Made by a program: the position numbers and the translations under genes. A DNA stretch of 64,000 bases, from positions 1,798,001 to 1,862,000 of the forward strand of contig NZ_CP015772.1 of the NCBI RefSeq assembly GCF_001654455.1, in the 5' to 3' direction. This document shows positions 43,894-53,225 of the stretch, piece after piece. Under the pieces are notes generated by a model, which searched no databases, was not told the DNA's origin, and saw nothing but the letters and a program-made list of their open reading frames with translations. This DNA comes from Niabella ginsenosidivorans. GTDB taxonomy: Bacteria > Bacteroidota > Bacteroidia > Chitinophagales > Chitinophagaceae. Positions within the stretch are counted from its first letter, which is position 1. The number at the start of each line of letters is the position of its first letter.

Positions 43894-45216
43894 TTACATC
43901 GTTTCCGTCCATGCATCCCGGTCGTCCGGACTGAATTTCCAAGGGGCAAAGTTATTTTCCACATTGCTGAACAGCGTGTTCCATTCCTGCGGGGCATTGC
44001 TTTCTTCCATTACCAGGTAGCGGCGCAATTGCAGGATAATGTCCAGCGGGTTAATACTTACGGGGCATTCCTGCACACAGGCATTGCAGGTGGTGCAGGC
44101 ACGTAATTCTTCAACGGAAATATAATCATGCAGCAGGCTTTTGCCATCGTCTTTCCATTCTTTATGAGCATCAATATTTTTACCAACTTCGGCAATACGG
44201 TCGCGGGTATCCATCATGATCTTACGGGGCGATAGCCGTTTGCCGGTAATATTGGCAGGGCAGGCAGCACTGCAACGCCCGCATTCGGTGCAGCTGTAAG
44301 CATCCAGTAAATTTTTCCAGCTCAGGTCCATCACGTCCTTTGCTCCAAATTTTGCAGGTGGCGCTGCTTCTGCGGGTGCCAGTTCCGGCTGCATGGCATA
44401 CAGCACTTCATTCTGCACAGACGGCATGTTCTCCATTTCCCCCATGGGAATCAGTCTTGCGTACCAGGCATTGGGAAAAGCAAGCAGGATGTGCAGGTGC
44501 TTGGAGTAAGGAAGGTAATTTAGAAATGCCAGGATGCCGATGATGTGCAGCCACCAGCAGGCCCGCTCGGTCATTTCAAGCGACGCGTCGGAAAGCCCGT
44601 TCAGGAGTGGCTGTAAGTGTCCGGATATGATAAAACCACCGGTCGGGTGCGCCGCATAATGTGCTGCACCTCTTGCCTGTAACAGGGTATCGCAGGTATT
44701 CATCGTAAGGAAAAGCGCCATTAGGGCGATTTCCGTCATCAGGATATAATTGGCATCGCTCCGGGGCCAGCCGTCGAGATCCTTGCTGATAAACCGCCGG
44801 ATCTTTAAAAGATTCCGCCGGATCAGGAAAATGGCGCAGAATAGCAGTACCAGAAGGGCCAGCACTTCAAAGGCGTTGATCAGGAAGGTATAAAAACCAC
44901 CAAGAGCTCCTGCAAATAAGCGGTGCGTTCCCAAAATGCCGTCCAGTATGATCTCCAGAACTTCAATATTAATGATGATGAACCCGGCATAAACAAAAAA
45001 GTGCAGAACACCGACCAACGGGTTCCGGAACATTTTTTTTTGACCAAATGCCAGCAATAGCACATTCTTCCATCTTTGAGCGGTATGGTCATTAATAACC
45101 TCCTCGCGACCCAGGTTAATATTACGGCGGATCTGCCTTATTCTTTTTGAAAATAATACAACGGCTATAATCAATAGCGCTACAAATAAAATTTGTTGAG
45201 CAATTTGCATGAGCAT
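43894..45216 (-). CDS. Membrane Fe-S oxidoreductase, HdrD/GlcF-like
   Basis: The 440-residue protein has an N-terminal membrane part with about six helices (FVALLIIAVVLFSKRIRQIR; His residues such as the one in HFFVYAG could bind haem as in NarI-like subunits). The C-terminal ferredoxin-type region follows. Two 4Fe-4S motifs are seen: CTECGRCSAACPANITG (about residues 304-320) and CTTCNACVQECPVSINP (about 374-390). It could pass electrons from the quinone pool or a flavoprotein. In many Bacteroidota such a gene is followed by a CCG-domain (HdrB-like) gene; here a toxin/antitoxin pair follows instead, and I see no such partner in the window. Confidence 0.85.
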   Translation of the reverse strand: MLMQIAQQILFVALLIIAVVLFSKRIRQIRRNINLGREEVINDHTAQRWKNVLLLAFGQKKMFRNPLVGVLHFFVYAGFIIINIEVLEIILDGILGTHRLFAGALGGFYTFLINAFEVLALLVLLFCAIFLIRRNLLKIRRFISKDLDGWPRSDANYILMTEIALMALFLTMNTCDTLLQARGAAHYAAHPTGGFIISGHLQPLLNGLSDASLEMTERACWWLHIIGILAFLNYLPYSKHLHILLAFPNAWYARLIPMGEMENMPSVQNEVLYAMQPELAPAEAAPPAKFGAKDVMDLSWKNLLDAYSCTECGRCSAACPANITGKRLSPRKIMMDTRDRIAEVGKNIDAHKEWKDDGKSLLHDYISVEELRACTTCNACVQECPVSINPLDIILQLRRYLVMEESNAPQEWNTLFSNVENNFAPWKFSPDDRDAWTETM

Positions 45217-45288
45217 TCAGTTACAAAGTGCTAATTTACGGCTTCCTTTATAAGTAAATTCATTTAAGAGCATATAAATAGAGTACAA

Positions 45289-45780
45289 GTGAAAAAATAC
45301 ATATTAAACGCGGAAACGGTTGAGAAAAAAATGCAGCGGCTGGCACTGGAGCTGATCGAAAATAACCTGGACGAGCAAGAGCTCATCCTGGTAGGTATCG
45401 AAGAAAACGGCCTGGTGCTGGCGAAAAACATCCGGCAGTTAATGAAGCAGAGTGCAGCTATTCAAACGGAGCTGATTACCTTAAAGCTGAATAAAAAAAA
45501 ACCGGAAGCCGTTACGCTTAGTAAAGAAATGGATTTTACGGATAAAGTCATTGTGCTGATCGATGATGTAACCAACAGCGGCAAAACATTACTGTATGCT
45601 TTAAAACCTTTCCTGAACGCGCATCCCCGGAAAATACAAACACTGGTATTGGTAGAACGGACACATACCTTATACCCGATCACGGCAGACTATAAAGGCA
45701 TTTCACTGGCTACCACGCTCCAGGATCATATTTATGTGGAAATAGATGGCGATAAAGTGACAGGGGCCTATCTGAAGTAG
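45289..45780 (+). CDS. Phosphoribosyltransferase, PyrR-like
   Basis: The 163-residue protein starts at GTG (45289). It has the PRPP-binding motif VIVLIDDVTNSGKTLLYAL and an N-terminal ILVGIEENGLVLAKNIRQLM pattern similar to PyrR and other type I phosphoribosyltransferases. It may be the PyrR-like uracil enzyme or a relative acting on another base; sequence alone does not settle it. It is divergent from the HdrD-like gene across 72 bases. No pyr-type attenuator was seen. Confidence 0.8.
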   Translation: MKKYILNAETVEKKMQRLALELIENNLDEQELILVGIEENGLVLAKNIRQLMKQSAAIQTELITLKLNKKKPEAVTLSKEMDFTDKVIVLIDDVTNSGKTLLYALKPFLNAHPRKIQTLVLVERTHTLYPITADYKGISLATTLQDHIYVEIDGDKVTGAYLK

Positions 45781-45929
45781 ATTAATAGTTCATAGCCGAT
45801 GCTCAATACTGATAACTGACGACTGAAAATAGATAATTCAATACTCGTCGCTGCGTGAGGCTGGGAAACAGCGAGTAGCAAGTAGCGAATGGGATAGTGA
45901 TTGCTGCCTGCGGATCCCAACTCTCATTT

Positions 45930-46811
45930 CTATGAGAACACCTTTGCCAGGAATTTTTTCATTTCTTCCCAGGAAGCTTTATCGGCCGCCTCATCATATC
46001 TGATGTCTATTTTATATTTTTCGCCAATAGCCGTCGCTGCAGGGTTGGTAAAGGCATGCTTTGCATTCGGATAACCGATAAACTGCATATTGGCATTAGC
46101 CGCTTCCATTTCCTTCTTAAAATCATTGACCACGCCAACAGGCACAAAGGAATCTGCATCGCCGTTTAATACCAAAATAGAAGGATGAATGCCGCCTTTA
46201 CGGGCAGTGATTCCATAATTTTCCAGCCCGCCATGAAAGCTTACCACACCCTTCAGGTCCTCTCCAAGCCGCGCCATATTCAGGGCCATAGTGCCTCCAA
46301 AACAATAACCGATTACTGCTATTTTAGAAGTATCAGCCTCCTGGTAAGACTTGGCAATAGCCAGGGCATTATCAAAACGCTCCTGTGCCAGCTGCGGATT
46401 TTTATAGTATTTCATGGCTTCAGCGCCCGCCTCTTTAGGGTTTTCAATTACTTTGCCATTCCCATACATATCCACTACCATTGCAAAATAACCCAATTCT
46501 GCAATCTGCTTTGCACGGCTCTTAATGTAATCGGTAACGCCCCACCATTCAGGTATGATCAGCACAACAGGTTTTTTACCGGGATTGGCGCTGTCAAAGG
46601 CCATTACGCTCTTGAATGTTTTAATGCCGTCTTCATATTCCACGGGTTCCGTTTTAACGTGGGGAAGCTCCCTTATTACAGCTGTGCCTGCTGTATCAGA
46701 AGAGTCCGTATTGGGAGTGGTTGCAGGTGTTTTATCCTTTCCCCCGTTACAGGCAAATAAAAGCAGGAGTGTAAAAAAGAAAAACAGGGATGCTGTTCGT
46801 TTTAATACCAT
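45930..46811 (-). CDS. Dienelactone hydrolase family lipoprotein
   Basis: The 293-residue protein has a lipoprotein signal (FFFTLLLLFAC, Cys 21) and a linker of about 40 residues. An alpha/beta hydrolase of the dienelactone hydrolase type follows. The nucleophile elbow is GYCFGG (Cys nucleophile), with VVLIIPEWWGVTDYIKSRAK before it, LNGDADSFVPV (Asp) and AKHAFTNPAA (His) completing the triad. It is attached to the envelope and hydrolyses an ester or lactone of unknown identity. It is convergent with the phosphoribosyltransferase gene and divergent from cmk. A 150-base gap downstream holds only ACTGATAACTGA-type text. Confidence 0.88.
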   Translation of the reverse strand: MVLKRTASLFFFFTLLLLFACNGGKDKTPATTPNTDSSDTAGTAVIRELPHVKTEPVEYEDGIKTFKSVMAFDSANPGKKPVVLIIPEWWGVTDYIKSRAKQIAELGYFAMVVDMYGNGKVIENPKEAGAEAMKYYKNPQLAQERFDNALAIAKSYQEADTSKIAVIGYCFGGTMALNMARLGEDLKGVVSFHGGLENYGITARKGGIHPSILVLNGDADSFVPVGVVNDFKKEMEAANANMQFIGYPNAKHAFTNPAATAIGEKYKIDIRYDEAADKASWEEMKKFLAKVFS

Positions 46812-46961
46812 AGTTGAAGGTTTATTTGAATATACGAAATAAATTTTAATAAAGGTAAGGGCTGCAAATTTATTGATAAAGCAACAATTTTCCTTTAATA
46901 AAATTGTATCTTGCTTTTAAATTCAGTGTTTGTAAAAAACAGTTGGGTGATAAGTTACAGT

Positions 46962-47639
46962 ATGAAGAAGATCATTGTTGCGATAGATGGCTGGTCCAGT
47001 TGCGGGAAAAGCACTTTGGCTAGACAAATGGCCAAAGCGCTGGGATATATTTACATAGATAGCGGAGCCATGTACCGTGCCATTACTTTGTACTTTTTAA
47101 GAAACCATATTAACTGGGAAAACAGTAAGGAAGTAGAAAAGGCGCTAAAGAATATTGAGCTGGATTTCAGGCCAAACGATCAGACCGCTCAAAATGAAAT
47201 TTACCTGAATGATGAAAACGTAGAATACCTGATCCGTGATCTGGTGGTGGCCGAAAAGGTGAGTGATGTAGCGGCTATACAGGAGGTGCGTGCGTTTGCA
47301 GTGGCGCAGCAGCAAAAGCTGGGTAAGAAGAAAGGCATTATCATGGATGGGCGGGATATTGGCACTGTTGTTTTTCCAAAGGCGGAACTGAAATTATTTA
47401 TGACTGCGGATAATGTGGTACGGATCGAACGCAGATTTAAGGAGTTGGTTGAGAAAAACCCGAATATTACGATCAAGGAAGTCGCCGAAAATATCCAGAT
47501 GCGCGATTACATTGACTCTAACCGTGCCATCAGCCCCCTGCGCCAGGCTAAAGACGCTATAGTGCTGGACAATACGAACCTGACGCCTGAAGAACAATTA
47601 AAGAAATCGCTGAAGCTGGTAAAAGAAAAAACGGGGTAG
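46962..47639 (+). CDS. cmk: (d)CMP kinase
   Basis: The protein is 225 residues from the ATG at 46962. This start is preferred because the P-loop follows at once: VAIDGWSSCGKSTLARQMAK, and 17 upstream codons (after a weak TATCTTGC element at 46909) look non-coding. IDSGAMYRAITLYF, IIMDGRDIGTVVFPKAELKL and MRDYIDSNRAISPLRQAKDA are Cmk-typical nucleotide- and phosphate-binding stretches. It phosphorylates CMP/dCMP in the cytoplasm. A Gfo/Idh/MocA gene follows after about 70 bases on the same strand. Confidence 0.96.
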   Translation: MKKIIVAIDGWSSCGKSTLARQMAKALGYIYIDSGAMYRAITLYFLRNHINWENSKEVEKALKNIELDFRPNDQTAQNEIYLNDENVEYLIRDLVVAEKVSDVAAIQEVRAFAVAQQQKLGKKKGIIMDGRDIGTVVFPKAELKLFMTADNVVRIERRFKELVEKNPNITIKEVAENIQMRDYIDSNRAISPLRQAKDAIVLDNTNLTPEEQLKKSLKLVKEKTG

Positions 47640-47709
47640 CAGTACAGTAGCAAGGTGCTGAACGCGGAGAAGACGACCGCACATCTGCTATGTTTTAAAA
47701 TCAGTTGCT

Positions 47710-48825
47710 ATGCATACACGTCGTAAATTTATCCGGGAAATGAGCTTATCGGCTTTAGGGCTTTATACGGTTAACAATTGGCCGGCAACTGCTTCACCTT
47801 TTTCAGTTGTGAATAATGAAGGGCCTGTTCTTAAAGTAGCGTTGATGGGGCTGGGAGGATATGCCACAAGGGTTGCTGAAGCAATGCAGCAATGCAAACG
47901 GGCAAAGATCACCGGTTTGGTAAGCGGTACCCCGGAAAAATTAAAGAGCTGGGGAGAAAAATACGCAGTTCCTGAAAAGAATCGCTATAACTATGAGAAT
48001 GCTGACGCCATAAAAAATAATCCGGATATTGATGCTGTATATGTAATAACACCGAACGCCCTGCATCACGACCTGGTGATCCGGATGGCCGGTGCCGGTA
48101 AACATGTCATTTGCGAAAAACCCATGGGCCTGAACGCCCGGGAAGGGAAGGAAATGGTTGCCGCCTGTAAAAAGGCAGGTAAAAAGCTGCTGGTTGGCTA
48201 CCGGATGCATTTTGAGCCGGCAACACTGGAAGTCATACGGATGCGGAATGCGGGGGAGTTCGGCACCCTGCGTTTTTTTCAGGGATTATGCGGTTTCAGG
48301 ATCGGTGATCCTACGCAATGGAGGCTCAACAAGGCACTGGCAGGAGGCGGGGCTTTGATGGATATTGGCATCTATGCGCTGAACGGCGCCCGGTATATGG
48401 TAGGCGAAGAACCGGTTTGGGTTACGGCCCAGGAAACAAAAACAGATCCCGTAAAATTTAAAGAGGGCGTTGATGAAACCATTACGTTCCAACTGGGTTT
48501 CCCCGGTGGCATCATGGCTTCCTGCCTGTCTACCTACAATATGAACAATCTTGACCGTTTTTTCCTGGATGGGGATAATGGTTTTGCAGAGCTGCAGCCG
48601 GCCGCAGGGTACGGCCCTGTTAAAGGACGTACCCATAAAGGGCCTTTGCAGGTGCAAGCAACGCTGCCCCAGCAAACCATTCAAATGGATGCAATGGCGG
48701 CTATCCTGCTCGATGGCACTGATCCGGTAGTTCCGGTGGATGGAGAAGAGGCCGTCAGGGACCTGGTCATTATTGATGCTATTTACCAGGCAGCAAAGAC
48801 CGGCGAAAAGATAAAGCTGGGTTGA
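47710..48825 (+). CDS. Gfo/Idh/MocA family oxidoreductase, probably exported by Tat
   Basis: The 371-residue protein starts with a twin-arginine-type segment (TRRKFIREMSLSALGLYTV), so folded export is likely. The NAD(P) Rossmann motif GLGGYATRVAE (about residues 47-57) and the EKPMG motif (HVICEKPMGLNAREGKEM) mark the Gfo/Idh/MocA family. The C-terminal sheet follows (VDETITFQLGFPGGIMASCL). It would oxidise or isomerise a sugar or related compound, substrate unknown. It lies 70 bases after cmk and may be independent of it. Tat-exported members of this family carry tightly bound cofactor, known for glucose-fructose oxidoreductase. Confidence 0.88.
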   Translation: MHTRRKFIREMSLSALGLYTVNNWPATASPFSVVNNEGPVLKVALMGLGGYATRVAEAMQQCKRAKITGLVSGTPEKLKSWGEKYAVPEKNRYNYENADAIKNNPDIDAVYVITPNALHHDLVIRMAGAGKHVICEKPMGLNAREGKEMVAACKKAGKKLLVGYRMHFEPATLEVIRMRNAGEFGTLRFFQGLCGFRIGDPTQWRLNKALAGGGALMDIGIYALNGARYMVGEEPVWVTAQETKTDPVKFKEGVDETITFQLGFPGGIMASCLSTYNMNNLDRFFLDGDNGFAELQPAAGYGPVKGRTHKGPLQVQATLPQQTIQMDAMAAILLDGTDPVVPVDGEEAVRDLVIIDAIYQAAKTGEKIKLG

Positions 48826-48989
48826 TGATTGTGTCTTGCAGCAGGTATGCAACAGGAGCACCTGCAGCTATTCTTTGCCTTGTTCCAGATCAAATATCCC
48901 CGCTCAATGTTCGGTTCTCAATTCTGAAAACTCAAAATTGCTGCTCTTATTTCCCTGCTCCATATTATTTTTATACAAAATTTTAACCG

Positions 48990-50588
48990 ATGCCTATACG
49001 AATGACAGATGATCCCAACAGCGGGAATGATGATTTTAATGATGACCAGGGTGGTGGAAGCGGGCCCGGCGGAGGCGGGGGCGGTGGTCTTTTAGGCCTT
49101 TTACCCTTGTTGCTTGGCCTTTTCAGGGGCAAGGGCATCATTGTATTGATCGTTATTGCCGCCGCTGCTTATTTTCTGGGAGGCCGTGGAGGCTGTGGAA
49201 ATATCGGCGGTGGCATTTCGGATGCCGCAAAGCAGTTGTTTTCACAAAGCGGGTACAGTTATAACCCTGCCGAGTTTGATAAGGCAAAGATCTATGAAGG
49301 GCTGGCTGATAATAACACCAAAAACCCTTTGCCGGAAGCAGTGTCGCTTTTGCGGTTTGCGCCCAGGGCGGGCGACCAGGGGCAGCAGGGCAGTTGTGTG
49401 GCATGGAGCAGTGCCTATGCGGCTCAAACCATTCTTACTGCTGCGGCAACCGGGCAGGATCCCAATGCCATAGCCTTTAGTCCTTCTTATTTGTATAACC
49501 AGATCCGGCTGGGCAATGATTGCCAGGGCTCTTATGTGCAAAGGGCTATGGAGGCTATGAAAGCCAATGGAGGAGTACCTTTACGTGATTATCCTTATAA
49601 CGACCAGGATTGCAGCCGGACACCCGGCAGTGCAGCCATCCAGGAAGGCCGGCAGCATGTGATCCACGGTTTTACCCGTTTAACGCAGGGCGATAACCTG
49701 AACCAGATCAGCATACGGGCCATTAAAGAGCATCTGGCAAAGGATGCGCCCGTGGTCATTGGCATGATGGTGGGGCAGAGCTTTATGCAGGATATGATGG
49801 GCCAGGAGCTTTGGCGGCCACAGGGAATGGACCAGGCACAAATGGGTATGGGCGGGCATGCCATGTGCGTGATCGGGTATGATGACCGTAAGTATGGGGG
49901 CGCCTTCCAGATCCTGAACAGCTGGACGCCTCAATGGGGAAAGAACGGCGTGGCCTGGGTGCGCTACAGCGACTTTCAGAATTATGTGCGCGAAGCGTAT
50001 GGGATAGACCCGCTGCCAAAGGCGGCAAACATCGCTGCCATGCCTTTGGAGTGCACCATAGGCCTGGTAGATAACACTACAAAACAATATATTAAATTAA
50101 AATCAGCCGGCAGCAATACCTTCCAGACAGTAACCCCCATAAAAGCGGGCACCCGTTTTAAAATGGAAGTCAGGAATACTACCGAATGCTATATTTATAT
50201 TTTCGGGCAGGAAACTGATGGCAGCAGCTATGTATTGTTTCCCTATTTAAAGCCGGGGCAAACCGTATCCAAGCATTCTCCCTATTGCGGTATTACCGGG
50301 TACCGGTTGTTTCCCAAAGACCAGTCTATGGAAGCCGATAACCAGGGCGCCAAAGACCAGATTGCTGTTATTGCCAGTAAAAAGGAGCTCAATTATAACG
50401 ATGTTAATAACGCTATTAATAATAGTGCACAAGCTACTTTTGCCGGTAAGGTCAATGATGCTGTCCGGTCCATACTGGCGCCGGGCGCAGCTTATAACAG
50501 TTCTCCTGATGGCCGTATGTATTTTAAGGCAACAGCCAATGCCGGCCAGGCGGTAGCAACAGTGGTGGCGTTTGATAAAGTACCTTAA
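48990..50588 (+). CDS. Membrane-tethered C1 (papain-like) peptidase with C-terminal DUF4384
   Basis: The 532-residue protein opens with an acidic, glycine-rich segment (residues 1-33: DDFNDDQGGGSG) and a membrane helix (about 48-64). The papain-like domain has C136 in QGSCVAWSSAYAAQ, H290 in GGHAMCVIGYDD and N310 in QILNSWTPQWGKNGVAWVRY, a complete triad for the C1 family. The C-terminal part (about 350-532: YIYIFGQETDGSSYVLFPYL, then PGQTVS) is a DUF4384-like beta domain. The peptidase domain may face the periplasm or the outside. The Gly-run is low-complexity and could be a flexible tether. The next gene is a broken response regulator. Confidence 0.88.
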   Translation: MPIRMTDDPNSGNDDFNDDQGGGSGPGGGGGGGLLGLLPLLLGLFRGKGIIVLIVIAAAAYFLGGRGGCGNIGGGISDAAKQLFSQSGYSYNPAEFDKAKIYEGLADNNTKNPLPEAVSLLRFAPRAGDQGQQGSCVAWSSAYAAQTILTAAATGQDPNAIAFSPSYLYNQIRLGNDCQGSYVQRAMEAMKANGGVPLRDYPYNDQDCSRTPGSAAIQEGRQHVIHGFTRLTQGDNLNQISIRAIKEHLAKDAPVVIGMMVGQSFMQDMMGQELWRPQGMDQAQMGMGGHAMCVIGYDDRKYGGAFQILNSWTPQWGKNGVAWVRYSDFQNYVREAYGIDPLPKAANIAAMPLECTIGLVDNTTKQYIKLKSAGSNTFQTVTPIKAGTRFKMEVRNTTECYIYIFGQETDGSSYVLFPYLKPGQTVSKHSPYCGITGYRLFPKDQSMEADNQGAKDQIAVIASKKELNYNDVNNAINNSAQATFAGKVNDAVRSILAPGAAYNSSPDGRMYFKATANAGQAVATVVAFDKVP

Positions 50589-50742
50589 CAGGAAAAACAC
50601 TCTGAGCTTATATTGTTACGGCTGCACTGCCTTTATTGTTACCGGAAACGGATGAACGGGCCTGTACTAAGGAAGGTACGTTTAAATCCAGATTCTTTCC
50701 AGAATTTAATAGCACTTTTACAGCTTATTTTAAATTCGGGGT

Positions 50743-51367
50743 ATGAAAGTGTTAATCATCGAAGATGAAACGGAACTGCAGGGGGTTATTCAGCATTCCC
50801 TGGCTGAAGAAGGCTATTTAATGGAAACGGCCGGTAATTTTGACCAGGCGCTTGATAAGATCATCTCCTATGAATATGATTGCATCCTGTTACATTATGC
50901 TGCCGGGAGGCAATGGTCTGGAATTGCTTTCTGAAATTAAAAAGAACAAAAAGAAAGAAGCAGTCATTATTATTTCGGCAAAAGATGCTGTAGATGATAA
51001 GGTCAATGGCCTGGAAAAGGGAGCAGATGATTACCTGGCAAAACCCTTCCACCTTGCTGAATTAAATGCCCGTGTAAAATCTGCCATCTGAAGAAAAAAC
51101 CAGAGTGGAGCCGACAAAATACAGTGGCGCAACATCATCCCCGATCCGGATAACAGAACTGTTCTGATCAATAAAGCAGCAATCAGCCTCAACAGAAAGG
51201 AATTTGACCTGTTGTATTATTTTGTCACCAACCCTCAAAGGCTTATTAATAAAACCGCAATAGCCGAATAGGTATGGGGCGACTATATGGAACAGGCATC
51301 CAGCCCTGATTTTGTATATTCCCAGAACAGGAACAATGCATTATCAATTATTAATGAGTTTTTTTAA
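50743..51367 (+). pseudogene. Degenerate OmpR-family response regulator
   Basis: The first frame gives a receiver start MKVLIIEDETELQGVIQHSL and breaks at about 50892. Two bases are missing where the phospho-acceptor Asp codon should be (CILL, then IMLPGGNGLELLSEI in another frame). The receiver continues to ADDYLAKPFHLAELNARVKS and hits a TGA near 51088. An in-frame remainder encodes the winged-helix part (KAAISLNRKEFDLLYYFVTN) with a further TAG before VWGDYMEQASSP. Three independent lesions mean it is no longer a working regulator. No intact histidine kinase is next to it, so the sensor was lost or lies elsewhere. Confidence 0.9.
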
Positions 51368-51763
51368 GGTTCGTGGAACAATGGGGGAGCAAATTTTTAA
51401 GTTTTACTCACTTTTGGACCATTATCTATCCCTTATAATAAAAGGATGCTTATTTTAAAGGTGAAACAGCGTCCTGTAAATGATGCTTATGAGGTTAGTT
51501 CGTTTATGGTAAGGGCAAAATAATCCTGCTCTGTAACCGCCCGGCTCTCAGTCGGCAATATGTCTTAATGAGGCATACCCCGAAATATTGGATTATTGAT
51601 GCTCCGTCTTCGTTTTGCAATAGTGATGAATTTTTAAACATTCAGGAACAGATAACGGCTGCTACGCAGACGAGGATGTGGCCACGGTTAGTTTTCATAT
51701 ATCAAGTTCTCAACCCACATTGGAATTTCTATATTATCAATATTAGTTATTGTCTTTTTTGTA
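51368..51763. other. Non-coding or decayed spacer
   Basis: About 400 bases with no open frame that I can support. The plus frames are broken by many stops. A 162-residue plus frame that starts inside (51568) overlaps the Cys-rich remnant on the other strand and shows no known motif. I see nothing else in it. Confidence 0.5.
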
Positions 51764-52340
51764 TTATCTATATATTGAATTGTTGTTTATTTTATAATAA
51801 TCTACAATATCAGCAGGCCACACATATTCAAATTCGTATGATCCTGTTTCGTCTGGCGCAACTGGCCCGCAGATTTTTGAAATCAGATAGCCCCGGAGGC
51901 CATTTTTACCAGCATAAGCGGGCATTTTCAGGCAATCGCCTGCTTTTTCGCCAGTTGTTGGATCATACAAAGGGCAACGATGTTTATACTTACAGTTCTT
52001 ACAGCTATTGGGGTCACTTTCTTTCAACTGCTGTGCTTTATAGGCAACCCTGTTAGTTAATCTTACTGTTTCATAAGCTAATTGCTGCGCTTCCTCCAAT
52101 TCCTTCAACGGACGGGCCGGGTTGCCTTACTGGCCTTGTAAAAACGGGCGCAAAACAGGCCCGCTGCTTCTGGCGTTCCTTTTAACCATTTTCCGTTGCC
52201 TTTTATTTCATTCAAAGAAGTAAGGCGCTGAAAATACCGTCACTGGCGTGATTGTTGAAGGGGTAGCTATTGATACGGTACGCATTGCGGATCGGATATT
52301 CAAAAGGATCAGCGTAGCTTTTTATAAGTTACATTGTTCT
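51764..52340 (-). pseudogene. Unrecognised Cys-rich protein, broken by frameshifts
   Basis: The longest piece (from 52108, 114 residues) runs KELEEAQQLAYETVRLTNRV then SCKNCKYKHRCPLYDPTTGE and KAGDC. Upstream on the same strand two more frames fit the same protein: YADPFEYPIRNAYRINSYPF, then NNHASDGIFSA, and LNEIKGNGKWLKGTPEAAGL, then FCARFYKASKATRP. Joining them needs two frame changes (near 52118 and 52225), and no start ATG is seen before 52340. The C-x2-C-x5-C spacing plus a later Cys suggests a zinc or Fe-S site. I do not recognise the family and assign no function. Confidence 0.6.
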
Positions 52341-52361
52341 TAGCTTAAAAACTGATGAACC

Positions 52362-53069
52362 ATGAACATTCTTAGTGTTGCAGCCCATCCGGATGATACA
52401 GAAATCCTTTGTGCAGGTACACTTATAAGATATGCCCGGGAAGGCCACCGGGTAACGATAGCTGCTTTTACAAACGGAAGTATGGGAGACCTGGTCATTA
52501 AGCCGGAGGAGATGGGCGCTATCCGGAAAAAAGAGGCACAGGCTGCGGCAGACCTGATCGGCGCAAAATTAATCTGGCCGGCGGTTGCCGATGAGCAGGT
52601 TTTTCCTGATCAGCAGCACCGGGCCATTATGGTGGATATACTCCGTGAAGCCGATCCGGATATTATATTCACCCATTCCCCCAATGATTATCACCCGGAT
52701 CATCGCTATGTAAGCCAGCTGGTATTTGATGCCTATTCCCAGAAAGGGCTGCCGTTTATACCCCATCAATCCTTACCGCCCTGCCGTTTGGACAATGCGC
52801 AGATCTATTATATGGACAATGTATGCGGCATCCGTTTCATGCCTTCAGAGTATGTGGATATATCGGATACTTTTGAGCTGAAGAAACAGATGCTGTGCTG
52901 TCATAAGAGCCAGCTCAAAGACATGAAGGATGAGGCAAATACGGATGTGCTGGAGCTGATTGAAACGCAGGCAAGGTTCAGGGGCCTGGCAGCGGGCTGT
53001 AAATATGCAGAAGGATTTAACCGGCTGGAGGCCTACCAGCGGGGTTTAACAAAGCGCGTTTTGCCTTAA
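52362..53069 (+). CDS. PIG-L family deacetylase
   Basis: The 235-residue protein shows the zinc motif AHPDDTE at residues 8-14, GTLIRYAREGHRVTIAAFTN next, and the second metal/catalytic motif HSPNDYHPDHR. This is the LmbE/PIG-L family, which removes acetyl groups from GlcNAc-containing or similar small molecules; the substrate is not known here. No signal peptide is visible. The start at 52362 is directly before the conserved IL-SVAAHPDD strand. It lies between two broken genes and looks intact with normal length. Confidence 0.93.
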   Translation: MNILSVAAHPDDTEILCAGTLIRYAREGHRVTIAAFTNGSMGDLVIKPEEMGAIRKKEAQAAADLIGAKLIWPAVADEQVFPDQQHRAIMVDILREADPDIIFTHSPNDYHPDHRYVSQLVFDAYSQKGLPFIPHQSLPPCRLDNAQIYYMDNVCGIRFMPSEYVDISDTFELKKQMLCCHKSQLKDMKDEANTDVLELIETQARFRGLAAGCKYAEGFNRLEAYQRGLTKRVLP

Positions 53070-53225
53070 AGAGCACGTAAAGCAGCTGTAACTGGGGCGG
53101 CCGGTAATAATATTGCCCGCACCCTGGTTGTTCCGGTCGCCCGAATCGCTTAAACTGTTTCTTTAACCCTTCCTGCTATTATTTCTGGATCTTTTTATAT
53201 ATTTAACCACCTAAAATTGACTATA

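Noticed and set aside
51568-52056. 162-residue plus-strand frame
   Set aside because: Overlaps the Cys-rich remnant in antisense and shows no known domain; the minus strand reading is more protein-like.
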